The notes under the pieces: generated by a model | The model's database searches: none | What the model saw: the letters and a program-made list of their open reading frames with translations, nothing else | Told to the model about the DNA's origin: nothing | Assembly (NCBI RefSeq): GCF_022374935.2 | Contig: NZ_CP092430.2 | Location: forward strand, 4,340,001-4,404,000 | DNA from: Mycolicibacter virginiensis | GTDB lineage: Bacteria; Actinomycetota; Actinomycetes; Mycobacteriales; Mycobacteriaceae | Length of the DNA: 64,000 nt | Reading direction: 5' to 3' | Made by a program: the position numbers and the translations under genes | Shown here: positions 11,720-22,200 of the stretch, in pieces | Layout: every line of letters starts with the position of its first letter | How positions within the stretch are numbered: the first letter of the stretch is position 1

Positions 11720-12657
11720 CGTCGCTGGCGGGCGATCTCGGCCAGCACGACCCCGGCGGCCACCGACGCGTTGAGCGACTCGGTGGGCCCCGACATCGGA
11801 ATCGACACGATGGCGTCGCAGTTCTGCCGGACCAGGCGGGACAGGCCCTTGCCCTCGGAACCGACGACCAACACCATCGGGCTGGTGCCGTCCAACTCAT
11901 CGACCACGGTGTCGCCGCCGGCGTCCAACCCGACGATCTGCAGGCCGCGGTCTGCCCACGCTTTCAGCGTTTGGTTCAGGTTGGGTGCCCGCGCGATCGG
12001 AACTCGCGCCGCCGCACCGGCACTGGTACGCCAGGCCACCGCGGTCACCGATGCCGACCGACGCTGCGGGATCACCACACCGTGTCCACCGAACGCCGCG
12101 ACCGACCGCACGATCGCACCGAGATTGCGCGGATCGGAGATGTTGTCCAGTGCCACCAGCAATGGCGGCGCGACATCGCGGCGCGCGGCGGCGATCAGGT
12201 CGTCGGGATGCGCGTAGCTGTAGGGCGGAACCTGAAGCGCGATGCCCTGATGCAGCCCGTTGGTGGTCATCTTGTCCAGGTCGGACCGCGGGACCTCCAG
12301 GATCGGCAATCCGGAATCGGCTGCCCGAGTGACCGATTCGGTTAGGCGCTCATCGGCCTCGGCGCCCAGCGCCACATACAGCGCGGTGGCCGGGATTCCG
12401 GCACGCAGGCACTCCAGAACCGGGTTGCGCCCCAGCACCGTCTCGTTCTCGTCGGTGCGCTTGGCGGTCCGGTAGGCACGCTGCTTTGCCGCACGCTTGG
12501 CCGCCTTGGCCGCCGGGTGGTATTCCCGCTGGTGCGCCGGCGGGGTGGCGCCACGGCCTTCGAGCCCACGGCGGCGCTGACCTCCGGAGCCAACCGTCGG
12601 CCCCTTCTTGGTGCCGGGCTTGCGCACCGCACCCTTGCGCTTGGAATTTCCGGCCAT
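11716..12657 (-). CDS. rlmB: 23S rRNA (guanosine-2'-O-)-methyltransferase, RlmB/TrmH family
   Basis: This SPOUT-class methyltransferase is the counterpart of Mtb Rv3579c. A basic, low-complexity N-terminus (residues 1-75) precedes the substrate-binding domain ([19 protein letters not shown]) and the knotted SpoU domain. The SpoU motifs are [36 protein letters not shown] and [20 protein letters not shown]. It starts immediately after the cysS stop with no gap and overlaps the GDPD start. Specificity for G2251 rather than another 23S site is inferred from family similarity. Confidence 0.9.
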   Translation of the reverse strand: MAGNSKRKGAVRKPGTKKGPTVGSGGQRRRGLEGRGATPPAHQREYHPAAKAAKRAAKQRAYRTAKRTDENETVLGRNPVLECLRAGIPATALYVALGAEADERLTESVTRAADSGLPILEVPRSDLDKMTTNGLHQGIALQVPPYSYAHPDDLIAAARRDVAPPLLVALDNISDPRNLGAIVRSVAAFGGHGVVIPQRRSASVTAVAWRTSAGAAARVPIARAPNLNQTLKAWADRGLQIVGLDAGGDTVVDELDGTSPMVLVVGSEGKGLSRLVRQNCDAIVSIPMSGPTESLNASVAAGVVLAEIARQRR

Positions 12658-14067
12658 CTACTCAGACCCCTCCACCAGTAGTGACCATTGCGGACCATCC
12701 CCGGTGTCGGTGACGTCGATACCGGCATCCTTGAGCCTGCAGCGGATCTCGTCGGCTAATTGCCAATCCCGTTCCGCGCGAGCGGTTTCCCGGCGTTCCA
12801 GCTCGGCGCGCACCAAGACGTCGACCGCGGCCAGCGCCGCCGAGGTCTCATCGCGCGATTCCCAGCGTTCGTTGAGCGGGTCGCAACCCAGCACGTCCAT
12901 CATCGCCCGGATCGCACCGGCCGCGACCAGCGCGCCCTCGTGGTCACCGGTGTCCAGCGCCCGGTTGCCTTCCGCGCGCATCCGGTGCACCTCGGCCAGG
13001 GCGATCGGCACCGACAGGTCGTCGTCGAGGGCTGCGGCGAAGCGGTCCGTCCAGGTGGTGGGGACCACCGCGCCCACCCGGCTGCGCACCCGGTGCAGGA
13101 AGTCTTCGATGCCGACGTAGGCGTTGACGGCGTCGCGCAGCGCGGTCTCGGAGAACTCGAGCATCGACCGGTAGTGCGCACTGCCCAGGTAGTAGCGCAG
13201 TTCGGCCGGCCGGACCCGTTGCAGCACCGCAGACATTGACAGCACGTTGCCCAGCGACTTGCTCATCTTCTCGCCACCCAGGGTGACCCAGCCGTTGTGC
13301 AGCCAGTAGTTCGCGAATCCGTCTCCGGCGGCGCGGCTTTGAGCGATCTCGTTCTCATGGTGCGGGAAGACCAGATCCATCCCGCCGCAGTGGATGTCGA
13401 ATTCGGCACCGAGGTAGGAGCGGGCCATCGCCGAACATTCCAGGTGCCAGCCCGGACGACCCGCGCCCCACGGCGTGGGCCAGCTGGGCTCACCGGGCTT
13501 GGCGCCTTTCCACAACGTGAAGTCGCGCGGATCGCGCTTACCGGTGGCGACCCCCTCGCCCTGGTGCACGTCGTCGATGCGATGACCGGACAGTTGGCCG
13601 TAGTCGGGGTAGCTGAGCACATCGAAGTACACGTCGCCGCCGCCGGCATAGGCGTGGCCCCGCTCGATCAGGCGTTCGATCAGCTCAACCATCTGCGTGA
13701 TGTGCCCGGTGGCGCGCGGTTCGGCCGACGGTGGCAGCACCCCCAGCGCCTCATATGCGGCGGTGAACTCACGTTCGTGGGTGGCGGCCCACTCCCACCA
13801 CGGCCGACCCGCTGCGGCGGCCTTGGTCAGGATCTTGTCGTCGATGTCGGTCACGTTGCGCACGAACGCGACGTCGTAGCCGCGGGCGGTGAGCCACCGG
13901 CGCAAGACATCGAACGCCACACCGCTTCGGACGTGGCCGATGTGCGGCGCCGCCTGGACGGTGGCACCGCATAGATAAATAGAGGCATGACCGGGCCGCA
14001 GCGGGACAAATTCACGCACGGCGCCGGTTGCCGTGTCGTGCAGCCGCAGGCTGGGGCGATCGGTCAC
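12658..14067 (-). CDS. cysS: Cysteinyl-tRNA synthetase
   Basis: This class I aminoacyl-tRNA synthetase of 469 aa charges tRNA-Cys. It has the HIGH-type motif PHIGHV after the YLCGATV zinc Cys, the second zinc region [23 protein letters not shown], and the KMSKS motif in [11 protein letters not shown]. The C-terminal helical anticodon-binding part follows. It leads the leftward cysS-rlmB-GDPD group. Position and size match Mtb Rv3580c. Confidence 0.97.
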   Translation of the reverse strand: MTDRPSLRLHDTATGAVREFVPLRPGHASIYLCGATVQAAPHIGHVRSGVAFDVLRRWLTARGYDVAFVRNVTDIDDKILTKAAAAGRPWWEWAATHEREFTAAYEALGVLPPSAEPRATGHITQMVELIERLIERGHAYAGGGDVYFDVLSYPDYGQLSGHRIDDVHQGEGVATGKRDPRDFTLWKGAKPGEPSWPTPWGAGRPGWHLECSAMARSYLGAEFDIHCGGMDLVFPHHENEIAQSRAAGDGFANYWLHNGWVTLGGEKMSKSLGNVLSMSAVLQRVRPAELRYYLGSAHYRSMLEFSETALRDAVNAYVGIEDFLHRVRSRVGAVVPTTWTDRFAAALDDDLSVPIALAEVHRMRAEGNRALDTGDHEGALVAAGAIRAMMDVLGCDPLNERWESRDETSAALAAVDVLVRAELERRETARAERDWQLADEIRCRLKDAGIDVTDTGDGPQWSLLVEGSE

Positions 14068-14175
14068 GACGGGCCAGCTTACCGGGCGCTGAGCCGACGA
14101 CCGCCACGCGCGCCGCTAGCAGGGGCTTCCCAGGATCGGCGACCGATCGCCGCATCGGTGGACAGGGGGTGTGAC

Positions 14176-15057
14176 GTGGCATATATTGCGGCAGTGAGTA
14201 AACGTCTGGTGGCAGTCTCTGGAGCGGTCTTGGCTGCGGTCGCATTTGCAGGTAGCGCGACGGCATACGCCGATGAGCCGAACAACAACCAGCAGCCCCA
14301 GCCGCAGCCCGCGGAAGTTGTAGCCGCCGTTACCCCTGCGCCGGTCGAGCACCCGGCTATGCAAGGCGTCCAGGCCCAGAACGAGGCGACTCCGGACACC
14401 CACGCTCAGAGCGAGGCGATGCAAGACGCCCAGGCCGAGCAGCAGCGCCAGCAGGCCGAGGCGCAGGCCGACCAGGCGACTATTGGCGCCGGCGCCGCAG
14501 GTGCCGCCGGCGCGACCCAGGCCAGCGCAATGGGAAGCCAGATCGGTATGTCGTTGGCGATGATGGCCCCGATGGTCGGGATGATGGGCTTGCCCCTCGT
14601 GACGCCCCTGTTGACCACCGGACTGACCGGTCTCGCCACCTCGGGCGGGAACAACGCTGCAAACGCGCTTGCCGACGCCGGTTCGGCCGCTGCGACCGAC
14701 GCTTTCAGCTCGGGGGCGCCGGAAATCGGCTCGGCCGCTGCGACCGACCTCTTCAGCGCGCCCTCCGCTGCGGATCTGCCATTTGATCTGGGCAATATCG
14801 ACTTCTTGTCCACCGTGGATCCCGACCTGGTGACGGGGGCTACCGGGGACGTCCTCAGTGGCGCCCTAGCCGACGCCGCCGGCGACACCGCGATCAACAC
14901 GTCCGGTGCGCTTCTCGACACACTGCCCGACCTTGGCACCAACATCGGCGCGGACGTCGCCAACCTTGGCGCGGACGCCGGCGTGCAGATCGGCACGGCG
15001 GTGGCCACCGAGGTTCCGTGTGGCATCATCGGCGCCATCTTCGGCTTCGGCTGCTAA
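14176..15057 (+). CDS. Secreted protein of unknown function, Gln/Ala-rich then hydrophobic
   Basis: Not recognised. A start at GTG 14176 (AYIAAVSKRLV) is chosen because AGGGGGT lies 6 nt upstream, giving 293 aa; an in-frame GTG at 14194 is possible. The N-terminus is a signal peptide with cleavage after SATAYA. An extended Gln/Ala/Glu/Pro-rich segment follows (about residues 35-110), then a hydrophobic Met/Gly/Leu-rich stretch (GMSLAMMAPMVGMMGLPLV). After that come two near-identical SAAATDxFS motifs and repeated GADV/GADAG units, and the end is GIIGAIFGFGC. Mtb has no gene I can name at this place between cysS and ispF. A cell-envelope or exported role is inferred only from the signal sequence. 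Confidence 0.75.
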   Translation: MAYIAAVSKRLVAVSGAVLAAVAFAGSATAYADEPNNNQQPQPQPAEVVAAVTPAPVEHPAMQGVQAQNEATPDTHAQSEAMQDAQAEQQRQQAEAQADQATIGAGAAGAAGATQASAMGSQIGMSLAMMAPMVGMMGLPLVTPLLTTGLTGLATSGGNNAANALADAGSAAATDAFSSGAPEIGSAAATDLFSAPSAADLPFDLGNIDFLSTVDPDLVTGATGDVLSGALADAAGDTAINTSGALLDTLPDLGTNIGADVANLGADAGVQIGTAVATEVPCGIIGAIFGFGC

Positions 15058-15074
15058 TAGCCCTGCCGAGCCAA

Positions 15075-15551
15075 CTACCCCGGCACCACCAACGCGGTAG
15101 CCACCGCGGCCAGTCCTTCGCCTCGTCCGGTGAGCCCTAGGCCGTCGGTGGTTGTTGCCGACACCGAAACCGGTGCGCCCAGCAATTCCGAGAGCAGCTG
15201 CTGCGCTTCGGCGCGGCGGGGTCCCACTTTCGGCCGATTGCCGATGACCTGCACCGCGGCATTGCCGATCACGAAGCCGCTCTCGGCGAGCAGTTCGCGC
15301 ACATGTCCGAGCATCACAGCACCGGTTACTTGCGCCCAGCGGGGCTCGTCGACGCCGAACACTGTTCCGAGGTCCCCCAACCCTGCCGCCGACAGCAGCG
15401 CGTCACACAGGGCGTGTGCGGCCACATCGCCGTCGGAGTGCCCGGCACAACCGTCGGCGTCTGCAAACAGCAACCCCAGTAGCCAGCACGGCCGGCCCGG
15501 CTCGATCGGGTGTACGTCGGTTCCCAGCCCGACCCGCGGCAGCGCGCTCAC
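15075..15551 (-). CDS. ispF: 2-C-methyl-D-erythritol 2,4-cyclodiphosphate synthase IspF
   Basis: IspF cyclises CDP-methylerythritol 2-phosphate in the MEP isoprenoid pathway. The 158-aa product has the metal-binding DVHPIE at the N-terminus, the [19 protein letters not shown] signature and the C-terminal [13 protein letters not shown]. The GTG start overlaps the ispD stop (GTGA), so translation is coupled to ispD. Counterpart of Mtb Rv3581c. Confidence 0.96.
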   Translation of the reverse strand: MSALPRVGLGTDVHPIEPGRPCWLLGLLFADADGCAGHSDGDVAAHALCDALLSAAGLGDLGTVFGVDEPRWAQVTGAVMLGHVRELLAESGFVIGNAAVQVIGNRPKVGPRRAEAQQLLSELLGAPVSVSATTTDGLGLTGRGEGLAAVATALVVPG

Positions 15552-16213
15552 CGATTCACCACCGCCTCGGCGAGCATCGCGTCCAGTGCGGTGGTGATCT
15601 TGAAGGCCAGGGGATCGCCTTCGACGGTCTGGACCTGGCCGCCGATGTGTTCGACCATCGACGCGTCATCGGTGAATTGCGTGCCCGTGCCGGCCTGCTG
15701 GTAGGCCCGCAGCAGCAGGTCGGCGGCGAACCCCTGCGGGGTCTGCACGGCCCGCAGGCCGGCCCGCTCAGGCGTGCCGAGGACCGTTCCGTTCGCGTCG
15801 ACCGCCTTGATGGTGTCGGCGACCGGAAGCGCCGGGACGACGGCACGGTATCCGGCATGCAACGCCTCGACCACCCGGGCCACCAGTCCGGGCGGGGTCA
15901 ACGGACGTGCGGCGTCGTGGACCAGCACGAATTCGGGGTCTTTAGCGCTGGCCAGCGCCAACCGGACGGAATCGACGCGGTCGGCACCGCCGGCGACGAC
16001 GGTGGCAGCCCCACCGAGGATCAATTTGGCCTCGTCGGTGCGATCCGGCGGCACCGCGACCACGACCTGGTCGATGACCCCGGACTCGTGTAGACCTGCC
16101 ACGGCGCGCTCAACCAGCGTTACGCCGCCCAGTAGAAAGAACGCCTTCGGTATTCCAGCGCCCAGCCGCACACCCGAACCTGCGGCCGGCACCACGGCTA
16201 CTGTGCTTGGCAC
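15548..16213 (-). CDS. ispD: 2-C-methyl-D-erythritol 4-phosphate cytidylyltransferase IspD
   Basis: IspD forms CDP-methylerythritol in the MEP pathway. A start at GTG 16213 ([18 protein letters not shown]) gives 221 aa, normal for the family. The longer open frame continues into carD and is not conserved. The N-terminal nucleotide-binding loop [16 protein letters not shown], the VHDAARPL motif and the C-terminal [19 protein letters not shown] are all visible. It follows carD by 43 bp and overlaps ispF by 4 nt, giving a carD-ispD-ispF order as in Mtb. Confidence 0.93.
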   Translation of the reverse strand: MPSTVAVVPAAGSGVRLGAGIPKAFFLLGGVTLVERAVAGLHESGVIDQVVVAVPPDRTDEAKLILGGAATVVAGGADRVDSVRLALASAKDPEFVLVHDAARPLTPPGLVARVVEALHAGYRAVVPALPVADTIKAVDANGTVLGTPERAGLRAVQTPQGFAADLLLRAYQQAGTGTQFTDDASMVEHIGGQVQTVEGDPLAFKITTALDAMLAEAVVNR

Positions 16214-16256
16214 CGGACCCCCGGCAGCCCCGAACGACGCGGTAAGGACACTGCGG

Positions 16257-16814
<558 letters not shown>

Positions 16815-17016
16815 TCAGGGGCACCGCGGCCCCAGGAGGGGGGTTGACACCGCGACGGAAGCGTGCTGGGTCGAACCTGATCGGAGCCTGATCCGGGCTG
16901 GTCGGTGGGGTCTCGGTGGGGGTCATGGGCGACCGGTAACCCTGCGCTACCGCCAGCAGATGGTTGCTACTACAGTGCATAGTCACAAGTCGCGACGGCC
17001 GAGCAGGAGACCACAC

Positions 17017-17565
17017 GTGAACTCGTTCAGCAGGGCCTTCAACAAGGCTGCGATCGCGCTGATTGCTGCGACGGCGCTGGCCGGCTGCGGTACCGGACAG
17101 ATCTCTCAGACCGCTGACCAGGCATCCGCGGTCAACGGCGCCTCGGCGACCGTCGGTGATCTGGCGCTGCGCGACGTGCGCATCCAGGCGACGCAGACCG
17201 GTGACGCGTTGGAGCCCGGCCAGACCGTCGACCTGGTGTTCGTGGTCAGCAACCAGTCGACCGAGGCCAACGACGAGCTGAGCGACATTAAGACCTCGAT
17301 CGGCAAGGTGTCACCGACCGGCAGCAAGACCGTGCCCGTCGGCGGCGTCCTGGTCGTCAGCGCTCCGGCAGGCCCCGACCTGCCGACGGCTCCCGCCGCC
17401 AAGGCGCTGCCGGAGGTGGCCAACGCCAACACCGCTTCTGCGACGGTGACCCTGGACAAGGCGATCCGCAACGGACTCACCTACGACTTCACCTTCACCT
17501 TCAAGAGGGCCGGCGAGGTGCGCGTGGACGTGCCGATTTCGGCCGGCCCCGTCTCGCACCACTGA
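17017..17565 (+). CDS. lpqE: Lipoprotein LpqE
   Basis: This is a 182-aa lipoprotein equivalent to Mtb Rv3584 in place and length. GTG 17017 is chosen because CAGGAGA lies about 6 nt upstream and because the signal peptide then reads normally, with lipobox LAGC and acylated Cys24. The mature part is a beta-rich domain (VGDLALRDVRIQ ... LEPGQTVDLVFVVSNQS) resembling copper-chaperone/immunoglobulin-like folds, with no catalytic motif. Its role is unknown. It is divergent from carD and upstream of radA by 48 bp. Confidence 0.9.
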   Translation: MNSFSRAFNKAAIALIAATALAGCGTGQISQTADQASAVNGASATVGDLALRDVRIQATQTGDALEPGQTVDLVFVVSNQSTEANDELSDIKTSIGKVSPTGSKTVPVGGVLVVSAPAGPDLPTAPAAKALPEVANANTASATVTLDKAIRNGLTYDFTFTFKRAGEVRVDVPISAGPVSHH

Positions 17566-17613
17566 CGTCGCGTCGCGGCCGGCACTGTCGGACCTAACCG
17601 ATACGGTCGCCGA

Positions 17614-19020
17614 GTGGCCAAAGCACGTTCGCTCTTTCGCTGTTCGGAATGCGGGAACACCACCGCGAAGTGGTTAGGCCGCTGCCCGGAGTGCGGTAGC
17701 TGGGGCGGTATCGACCCGGTAGGCGAAGCCGCAGCACCGGCGGGTGGGCTGCGGCCGGCGGCACCGGCACGGCCCGCGGTGCCGATCAGCTCCATCGAGG
17801 CAGGTCGCGCACGACCGGCGCCCACCGGCGTCACCGAACTCGACCGGGTGCTGGGCGGCGGGGTGGTCCCCGGCTCGGTCACCCTGTTGGCCGGCGATCC
17901 CGGGGTCGGCAAATCGACGCTGCTGCTTGAGGTCGCTCACCGCTGGGCGCTGGCCGGGCGCCGCGCGCTGTACGTGTCCGGAGAGGAGTCCGCGGGGCAG
18001 ATCCGGCTGCGCGCCGAACGCACCGGATGCAGCCACGACGAGATCTATCTGGCCTCCGAATCGGACCTGCAGACGGTGCTGGGGCACATTGAGGCGGTGC
18101 GGCCCACCCTGGTGGTGGTGGATTCGGTGCAGACCGTGGCCGCCGCCGACACCGACGGCGTGGCCGGCGGGGTCACCCAGGTGCGGGCCGTGACGGCCGC
18201 TTTGACCGCGGCCGCCAAGAGTGCCGATGTGGCGCTGGTCCTGGTCGGGCACGTGACCAAGGACGGCGCGATCGCGGGCCCACGTTCACTGGAGCACCTC
18301 GTCGACGTGGTGCTGCACTTCGAGGGTGACCGCAACTCGGTGCTGCGAATGGTGCGGGCGGTCAAGAATCGTTTCGGAGCTACCGATGAGGTGGGGTGTT
18401 TTCTGCTCCGCGACGACGGCATCGAGGGAATCGCCGACCCGTCCGGGCTGTTCCTCGAGCAGCGCAGCGAGCCGGTGCCCGGCACCGCAATCACCGTGGC
18501 ACTGGACGGCAAACGCCCCTTGATCGGCGAAGTGCAGGCGCTGCTGGCCAAACCGGCGGGCGGCTCGCCACGCCGCGCGGTCAGCGGCATTGACCACTCC
18601 CGGGCCGCAATGATCACCGCGGTGTTGGACAAGCACGCCGAACTTCCGATCGCGGCCGGCGACATCTACCTGTCGACGGTCGGCGGTATGCGGTTGACCG
18701 ATCCGTCTACGGATCTGGCTGTCGCGATCGCGCTGGCGTCGGCCTATTCGGATCTTCCACTGCCGGCGACCACCGTGGTGCTGGGCGAAGTGGGCCTGGC
18801 CGGTGACCTGCGCCCGGTCAGCGGAATGGACCGCCGGCTCGCCGAGGCGGCCCGGCTCGGCTTCACCACCGCGCTGACTCCCCCGGGCGCTCCGGCCAGT
18901 GTTGGCGGCCTGCGTACGGTTCCGGCAGCCAACATCGTTGCCGCGCTGCACCACCTGGTCGAGATCGCCGACCGGCGCGGCGGTCATGTAGCGCCGCCGC
19001 AGCTTCTCGATCGGGCCTAA
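17614..19020 (+). CDS. radA: DNA repair protein RadA
   Basis: RadA is a RecA-like branch-migration ATPase in recombinational repair. The 468-aa product has the N-terminal zinc finger [19 protein letters not shown], Walker [10 protein letters not shown], the RadA-specific KNRFG motif ([12 protein letters not shown]) and a C-terminal Lon-protease-like domain (residues about 330-468). It starts with GTG. In Mtb the next gene on this strand is disA (Rv3586); here radA ends 7 bp before the stop of the convergent Rv3587c-like gene, so disA is absent from this position. Confidence 0.96.
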   Translation: MAKARSLFRCSECGNTTAKWLGRCPECGSWGGIDPVGEAAAPAGGLRPAAPARPAVPISSIEAGRARPAPTGVTELDRVLGGGVVPGSVTLLAGDPGVGKSTLLLEVAHRWALAGRRALYVSGEESAGQIRLRAERTGCSHDEIYLASESDLQTVLGHIEAVRPTLVVVDSVQTVAAADTDGVAGGVTQVRAVTAALTAAAKSADVALVLVGHVTKDGAIAGPRSLEHLVDVVLHFEGDRNSVLRMVRAVKNRFGATDEVGCFLLRDDGIEGIADPSGLFLEQRSEPVPGTAITVALDGKRPLIGEVQALLAKPAGGSPRRAVSGIDHSRAAMITAVLDKHAELPIAAGDIYLSTVGGMRLTDPSTDLAVAIALASAYSDLPLPATTVVLGEVGLAGDLRPVSGMDRRLAEAARLGFTTALTPPGAPASVGGLRTVPAANIVAALHHLVEIADRRGGHVAPPQLLDRA

Positions 19021-19027
19021 GAAGCGA

Positions 19028-19816
19028 TCAGTTGCCCGGCGGCGGCGCGTCCGGCGGGGGCACCTCCTGCCCCGGCGGCGGTAGGTCCGGCGAGGGCTCC
19101 GTAAGCATGAATGGCACCGTCGCGGATCTCAGATTGCCGAGTTGGACGACGAGGTTGTAGGTCCCAGGTCCGATCGGCTGCCGCGGCAGTGGGCACTGCG
19201 GCGCCGAACCCATTCCGGTCCAGGTCACCGTGGTGGTCACCTGCTCGCCGGGGTCGAAGGTCTTCACCAAAGTCTCGTTGGACGGCGCGCAGTCCAGGTT
19301 CGACCACAGCCGCTGGTTGTCCAGTGAATAGACGTAGGCAGCCAGCACTGCGGCACCGACATCCCGCTTGCAGGCCACCAAGCCGATGTTGGTGACAACC
19401 ATGGTGAACTGCGGCTGCTCCCCCACCGTGTACTGCGGGCCGGTCAGACCCTTGACCGCCAGCGTCGAGTCGGGGCAGTCGTCGCCCTCCTTGAGCACCG
19501 GAGGCGGCGTCACCGCGGCGGTCGGGGTCGGCGCTTGTGGTGGTGCCTGCTCCGCGGGCGCCACCACGGGCGTCTTGACCTCTTCGGGCGAGGGGTTCTG
19601 TGGCTTGGCGTGCTGCGCGGCGGTGGATTTCTTCCCGTCGGCATTGTCGGCACCGGCGCTGCTGCCGTGAACGACGCCGAAGATGATGGCCGACACGACT
19701 GCAATCACGATGAGCGCAATGCCCAGCGCGAGGCCACGTCGTCGCCAATAGATCTGCGAAGGCAGCGGACCCTGCGGTTCCAAATCGAGCACGTTCTCAC
19801 GGTAGGACGACCTCAC
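19028..19816 (-). CDS. Membrane-anchored conserved protein (Rv3587c-like)
   Basis: The 262-aa protein has a short cytoplasmic N-terminus and one membrane anchor (GLALGIALIVIAVVSAIIFGVV, about residues 29-50). A Pro/Thr/Ala-rich linker (about 60-105) precedes an extracellular beta-sandwich domain with GEQPQFTMVVTNIGLVACKRDVG and a Pro-rich tail. Two Cys in the outer domain could form a disulfide. No catalytic motif is evident and the function is unknown. Place and layout match Mtb Rv3587c. The start is GTG. Confidence 0.85.
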   Translation of the reverse strand: MRSSYRENVLDLEPQGPLPSQIYWRRRGLALGIALIVIAVVSAIIFGVVHGSSAGADNADGKKSTAAQHAKPQNPSPEEVKTPVVAPAEQAPPQAPTPTAAVTPPPVLKEGDDCPDSTLAVKGLTGPQYTVGEQPQFTMVVTNIGLVACKRDVGAAVLAAYVYSLDNQRLWSNLDCAPSNETLVKTFDPGEQVTTTVTWTGMGSAPQCPLPRQPIGPGTYNLVVQLGNLRSATVPFMLTEPSPDLPPPGQEVPPPDAPPPGN

Positions 19817-19882
19817 CGCGAGTTGTCCGACCCGTCCCGGCGTGTCGTAGCCGCGTTGTGACCTTCAGGGACTAAATCAGGC

Positions 19883-20512
19883 CTATTCGGCGCCGAAATC
19901 GCCGATGTCGCCCAGGTGGTTGCGTGCCGATACCCGTCCGTCGGCCAGGTGATAGGTGGCGCCGACGATGGCCAGCGAACCGGACACGATCCGCTCGGCG
20001 ATCGCCGCGGACCGCGTTGCCAGCTGGGCCACCGTCTCCGTCACGTGCCGGGCTTCGAACTCGTCGACGGCACTGAGCCCGTCGCGGCGGCCCACCAGGA
20101 TCGACGGCATAACCCGCTCGACGATGTCCCGCAGATAACCGCCCGGGACGGCCCCGCCGTCCAACGCCGCCAACGTCGCCTTGACCGCGCCGCAGCTGTC
20201 GTGGCCGAGCACGACGATCAGCGGAACGTTGAGCACCTCCACCGCGAATTCGATCGAGCCCAGCACCGCCGAGTCGATGACGTGGCCGGCGGTGCGGACC
20301 ACGAACATGTCGCCCAGGCCCTGGTCGAAGATCAGCTCGGCGGCCACCCGACTGTCACCGCAGCCGAACACCACTGCGGTCGGCTTCTGGCCAGCGGCCA
20401 GTGCAGCGCGCCGCGCGACATCCTGGCTGGGATGGCTGGGCTCGCCGGCGACGAAGCGCTCGTTACCCTCTTTGAGTGCTTTCCACGCTGAGATCGGGTT
20501 GGAATTAGGCAT
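19883..20512 (-). CDS. canB: Beta-class carbonic anhydrase
   Basis: The enzyme interconverts CO2 and bicarbonate. The 209-aa product has all beta-class zinc ligands: Cys51 and the Asp53/Arg55 dyad in GCGDSRV, and His104 and Cys107 in LGHDSCGAVKA. It is equivalent to Mtb Rv3588c. Its ATG lies on the opposite strand of the ATG proposed for mutY (the shared tetranucleotide CATG at 20510-20513), so the two genes diverge with no spacer and their promoters must lie inside each other's coding region. Confidence 0.95.
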   Translation of the reverse strand: MPNSNPISAWKALKEGNERFVAGEPSHPSQDVARRAALAAGQKPTAVVFGCGDSRVAAELIFDQGLGDMFVVRTAGHVIDSAVLGSIEFAVEVLNVPLIVVLGHDSCGAVKATLAALDGGAVPGGYLRDIVERVMPSILVGRRDGLSAVDEFEARHVTETVAQLATRSAAIAERIVSGSLAIVGATYHLADGRVSARNHLGDIGDFGAE

Positions 20513-21449
20513 GCCCGATATTCTGCCTGTGAATTCAGCGTTGCGCGCGGCGAGGATCGAAGTTCACCAGCTGTTCAGCTGGTTCGCGTCGGCTGAACGC
20601 GATCTGCCTTGGCGGGCGGGCGATGTCACGCCGTGGCAGATATTGGTGAGCGAGTTCATGCTCCAGCAGACTCCGGTCGCACGGGTCCTACCGATATGGC
20701 CGGATTGGGTGGCACGCTGGCCGACGCCGTCGGCGACAGCGGATGCGAGCCAGGCCGACATCCTGCGGGCATGGGGGAAACTCGGCTATCCCCGCCGCGC
20801 CAAGCGGCTGCATGAATGCGCGACCGTGATCGCTCGGGAATTCGCAGACGTGGTGCCCGATGACGTGGATGTCTTGCAGCAGCTGCCCGGCATCGGCAGC
20901 TACACCGCCAGGGCGATCGCCAGCTTCGCCTACGGCCGACGGGTTCCGGTGGTGGATACCAACGTGCGCCGGGTGGTGGCCCGGGCCGTGCATGGACTCC
21001 CCGACGCCGGTGCCCCGTCGACAAAGCGCGACCACGCCGACGTGGAAGCCCTGCTGCCCAAGGCCGACCAGGCCACCAGGTTCTCCGCGGCGCTGATGGA
21101 GCTGGGCGCCATCGTCTGCACCGCACGGTCGCCGCGTTGTGATGACTGCCCGCTGCGGCACAGCTGCAGCTGGCGGCTTGCCGGTTCACCGCCGGGAACC
21201 GGACCCAAACGGCCGGCTCAACGCTATGCCGGCACCGACCGCCAGGTCCGCGGACGATTACTGGATGTGTTGCGGGACAACGCCGTTGCGGTGACACGTG
21301 CCGACCTTGATCTGGCCTGGCCGGCGGATGCGGTACAACGCGAACGCGCCCTGACCTCACTGTTGGGCGACGGCCTGGTGGAGCAGCTCGCCGATGGCCG
21401 CTTCGCGCTGCCCGGTCAGGACAGGAACGACTCGACGGCCTCGCGGTAG
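20511..21449 (+). CDS. mutY: A/G-specific adenine DNA glycosylase MutY
   Basis: MutY removes adenine mispaired with 8-oxoguanine. The 312-aa product has the helix with SEFMLQQTPV (catalytic Glu), the helix-hairpin-helix LPGIGSYTARAIASFAYG, the catalytic Asp in VDTNVRRVV, and the iron-sulfur loop C-x6-C-x2-C-x5-C in CTARSPRCDDCPLRHSC. The C-terminal NUDIX-like 8-oxoG recognition domain is short or missing, as in Mtb Rv3589. ATG 20511 overlaps the divergent canB start; GTG 20529 is an alternative. The 3' end overlaps the convergent hydrolase gene by 34 nt. Confidence 0.92.
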   Translation: MPDILPVNSALRAARIEVHQLFSWFASAERDLPWRAGDVTPWQILVSEFMLQQTPVARVLPIWPDWVARWPTPSATADASQADILRAWGKLGYPRRAKRLHECATVIAREFADVVPDDVDVLQQLPGIGSYTARAIASFAYGRRVPVVDTNVRRVVARAVHGLPDAGAPSTKRDHADVEALLPKADQATRFSAALMELGAIVCTARSPRCDDCPLRHSCSWRLAGSPPGTGPKRPAQRYAGTDRQVRGRLLDVLRDNAVAVTRADLDLAWPADAVQRERALTSLLGDGLVEQLADGRFALPGQDRNDSTASR

Positions 21450-22186
21450 ATCTGCGGCGCGTCGTCGTGCACCAGGTGGCCTGCATCTGGGACGTGTAGA
21501 TAGGTGCTGTCGACCGCGAGACGGTGCATTTCGCGCATCTGCCCCGGCGGCGTCACCGAGTTGCCGGCCTCGATCAGCAGCGTCGCGCAGCGCACGTTCT
21601 GCCACTGCTCCCAGTAGTCACGGGTGCCCCATTCGGCCGCGATCTGCAACCACCACTCGGGTCGGCCGTGCAGCCGCCAACCGGTCTCGGTGCGGTCGAA
21701 CGCCTCCAGGAAGTACCGGCCGGCGATGTCACCGAATTCGGCGACCACCTCCTCGGCACTGGGGAACTCCACGGGCAGGGCATGCACCCACGGCTCCCAG
21801 GGGCCGGTGGTGCGGCCCCGGAAGTCGGGCGCCATGTCCTCGACCACCAGCGCCGAGACGAGCTCGGGGTGCCGGGCCGCCAGGCACCACGAGTGCAATC
21901 CGCCCATCGAGTGCCCGATCAGCCGCACCGGGCCCGGCAACTGCTCGACGGCGACGGCCAGGTCGGCGACGAAGCGTTCGGTGGAGATCGGATGCGGGTC
22001 GGCGACCTCACGGCCGCGATGCCAGGGAGCGTCGTAGGTGTAGACGGCACCCAGCCTGGTCAGCCACGGCAGTTGCCGCGGCCAGGTGGTGCCACGGCCC
22101 ATCAGTCCATGGACCAGCACCAGCGGCGCCCCGTGTCCACCGCGGTAAGTCAGCAGCTCGGTCGACGCGATTCCCACCCGGGGCAC
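21416..22186 (-). CDS. Alpha/beta hydrolase (Rv3591c-like)
   Basis: The 256-aa single-domain alpha/beta hydrolase has an oxyanion-hole segment LVLVHGLMGRG, nucleophile elbow GHSMGGLHSW and a C-terminal catalytic His in PDAGHLVHDD. The substrate is unknown. It is the counterpart of Mtb Rv3591c; the PE_PGRS gene (Rv3590c) that separates it from mutY in that species is absent here. It is divergent from mhuD with only 14 bp between the starts, so the promoters overlap. Confidence 0.88.
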   Translation of the reverse strand: MPRVGIASTELLTYRGGHGAPLVLVHGLMGRGTTWPRQLPWLTRLGAVYTYDAPWHRGREVADPHPISTERFVADLAVAVEQLPGPVRLIGHSMGGLHSWCLAARHPELVSALVVEDMAPDFRGRTTGPWEPWVHALPVEFPSAEEVVAEFGDIAGRYFLEAFDRTETGWRLHGRPEWWLQIAAEWGTRDYWEQWQNVRCATLLIEAGNSVTPPGQMREMHRLAVDSTYLHVPDAGHLVHDDAPQIYREAVESFLS

Positions 22187-22200
22187 GGTAGCCTAGGCCC

